From positions 1 through 31,220 of the IMG/VR virus record IMGVR_UViG_3300003324_000946: 31,220 nucleotides of DNA; one strand, 5' to 3'. The notes below the pieces were generated by a model. That model saw only the letters and a list, made by a program, of their open reading frames with translations, searched no databases and was not told where the DNA came from. Shown here one piece after another: positions 29,778 to 31,220 of the stretch (positions are counted from its first letter, which is position 1; every line of letters starts with the position of its first letter). A program made the position numbers and the translations under genes. This DNA comes from a virus.

Positions 29778-31220
29778 TGGGGATGTCGCACTCGTCGTCG
29801 CTGAACAATTCCGCCGCCATGATCCTCGGATCACTTTCAGGCCCGTAATGACTGAGACAAGTGATGTTAACGTCACCGGTCAACTCCCGGAAGCACTCTT
29901 CCTCCAGCGACAGCACCTTCATGCCAGCCTCTTCCGGCGTCCTGTCTGCCCCTTTCTTGTGAGCACACGGCAGACAGGCCACGACGCAGTTCTCGAAGCT
30001 GCTCTCGCCGCCCCTGCTCCTGGGGAGCAAGTGAACCACCACGCCCTCTGGCCCGCCTTGATAATACTTGCCGTCCTTGACCTGGACACCGCAGAAGCGG
30101 CAGTGGTTGTTATCGCGATTGGCGATGGCCCGCCTTGAGAAAGCTGGTGGCTTGATGTACTTCTGCTTGGTCGGCCCGGCAAGGAGCTTGCCCTTGCGGG
30201 TCCTGACGATCTTCCTGAAGTCGGCATGGCTCGGGCTTATCTTCCACCGCTCTGCATGCCCATCGACCATCTCCTCCATCTCCACAACATAGTGCTTGTC
30301 GAGAACGGTGAGAATCGTCATCTTCAGCCGGAGGCCCTGAATGCATACTGAATCAACCTCCAGTACGTCGCCCACCTGAAAGAAGGGCTTGTCGTCTGGC
30401 GGCTGCTCAATGATGACCTGAGTAAACTCCATTTTCCCTTTTTCCTCCTCCAGTTTCTCGTCGAAGGTGTGACACTTCTGCTCGCCGCCAAAGGGGCGGA
30501 AATACGGCTTGTATTGAGGTAGTTGCTCGATCTTCTCTTGGATCAGAGAAGCGTTGAGCTCACTTGGGCCTGGCTGCGACTCTAACGCCTCCTCGGCAGC
30601 ATCATACTCCTTTGGGTCGCCGCCGCCGATGTACTTCCAGTTGTCCTTCTGGGCCTCGGCCATCTTGTTCTGAACCTGGCGGGCTGCCAGGCCCTTGCTG
30701 TGCAAAGGCGTGCAGTAAGGCACGGAGTCTTCCTTGATCACAGCAAGGGCCTCCTCTAAGTTGAGCGGCACAACCTCCATCACCGGGGGCGGCTCCTGAT
30801 CGCTCACGACCTTTCCCTGCCACTCCTTGACGAAGAGTTGGTCGAAGTCGGCACAGATCGCGGCATGAAGCATGTCTGGAGCGTCGTCGTACTCCAATTT
30901 GTACCTGCCATCCTGTACTTCCAGGACGCGACCAAAACGGAACTTGTGGCCGTCTGTGGACTTCTCAGTGACAGTGAAGCGTGTGCCTGCACGCAAGAGC
31001 GGTTGACCGTCGAGAAATGCCGACGCACGCTCCTTGCCGCCAACACGGGCAACAAAATCATCGAAGTCTGAAAGGCGGTAGACGATGACGGGATTGCTGA
31101 TGATAGGCCCCTTGTCAATGATCCGTGATACCTGGTCGCCTTTGTTGACTGTCAACTCCTCGTACTCCGTGCCCCACCGCCAGTGCGGGTAGCGGACCGG
31201 GAAGCCGCCGTAGGCCGCGA
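29749..31220 (-). CDS. HNH-domain protein whose frame runs off the right edge with a SpoVR-like segment
   Basis: At least 489 codons are open; a TTG at 31155 is the only start-like codon near the beginning of the unique part, but it has no usable ribosome site, so the gene probably starts beyond the window. The edge segment reads YPHWRWGTEYE in frame, preceded by AAYGGFPVR, which resembles the SpoVR signature. Then come unknown regions (FDDFVARVGGKERASAF, VGDVLEVDSVCIQG). At about residues 352-400 from the TTG lies an HNH/zinc domain: CRFCGVQ, VVVHLLPRSRGG, FENCVVACLPCAHKKG, then TPEEAGM. The usual Asp before the first catalytic His is Val. The domain is common in homing and restriction-type nucleases. 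Confidence 0.8.
   Translation of the reverse strand, partial: AAYGGFPVRYPHWRWGTEYEELTVNKGDQVSRIIDKGPIISNPVIVYRLSDFDDFVARVGGKERASAFLDGQPLLRAGTRFTVTEKSTDGHKFRFGRVLEVQDGRYKLEYDDAPDMLHAAICADFDQLFVKEWQGKVVSDQEPPPVMEVVPLNLEEALAVIKEDSVPYCTPLHSKGLAARQVQNKMAEAQKDNWKYIGGGDPKEYDAAEEALESQPGPSELNASLIQEKIEQLPQYKPYFRPFGGEQKCHTFDEKLEEEKGKMEFTQVIIEQPPDDKPFFQVGDVLEVDSVCIQGLRLKMTILTVLDKHYVVEMEEMVDGHAERWKISPSHADFRKIVRTRKGKLLAGPTKQKYIKPPAFSRRAIANRDNNHCRFCGVQVKDGKYYQGGPEGVVVHLLPRSRGGESSFENCVVACLPCAHKKGADRTPEEAGMKVLSLEEECFRELTGDVNITCLSHYGPESDPRIMAAELFSDDECDIPIIVNQVKVE

Noticed and set aside
29749-31220. Intein in SpoVR at the right edge
   Set aside because: The sequence after the SpoVR-like segment lacks an intein N-terminal Cys/Ser block and no C-terminal HN plus extein follows.

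Overview
The window looks like part of a large tailed-phage genome, or a prophage or contig derived from one. It is tightly packed, nearly all genes lie on the minus strand, many neighbours overlap by 1-4 bases (ATGA or TGATG), and most starts have clear AGGAG-type ribosome sites. Phage hallmarks are repeat-rich tail or fibre proteins, a PhoH-type ATPase, an amidoligase, dUTPase and dCMP deaminase, a glycosyltransferase, a sigma factor, an HNH protein and many small unknown genes. No terminase, capsid, portal or polymerase gene is visible, so phage assignment is an inference. The host cannot be fixed. A gluzincin-like secreted protein and a keto-acid decarboxylase would fit a Planctomycetota-like host, but this is weak.

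Layout. 1-3.1 kb: a gene running off the left edge, a secreted degenerate peptidase coupled to a FliA-like sigma factor, an amidoligase and a 47-residue one-helix membrane protein. 3.1-6.5 kb: two repeat-rich virion proteins behind a T4-late-like promoter candidate. 6.6-9.7 kb: zinc-ribbon and unknown genes, phoH, then a 562-base gene-free stretch with hairpins and a strong terminator (candidate structured RNA) and a small Cys-rich protein. 9.8-10.2 kb: an isolated plus-strand zincin peptidase ending in a 19-bp bidirectional hairpin. 10.3-13.9 kb: glycosyltransferase (start codon buried in a long hairpin), a duplicated-domain virion protein, small genes, dUTPase and an acidic protein overlapping it out of frame. 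13.9-14.3 kb: a second plus-strand island. 14.3-21.5 kb: a membrane-anchored Pro-rich protein, full-length DnaJ, a cytidine-deaminase-fold enzyme, membrane proteins, a zinc-finger phage protein and a 544-residue unknown protein.

21.5-25.3 kb is the most unusual block: translation initiation factor IF-3 whose start codon appears to be AUU, a small protein resembling a subtilase propeptide whose stop codon overlaps that AUU, a complete TnpB nuclease without TnpA, and a catalytically complete pyruvate/indolepyruvate-type decarboxylase whose stop codon lies five bases before the TnpB ATG. 25.3-28.8 kb: a baseplate/fibre-like protein, small genes, dCMP deaminase and membrane proteins. 28.9-29.8 kb: a plus-strand two-gene operon. 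29.7 kb to the right edge: an HNH-domain ORF that stays open past the edge and begins, inside the window, with a SpoVR-like signature.

Working together: dCMP deaminase plus dUTPase would supply dUMP. IF-3, DnaJ, the sigma factor and the propeptide-like protein point to takeover of host transcription, translation and protein folding. The decarboxylase would be an auxiliary metabolic gene acting on a 2-keto acid.
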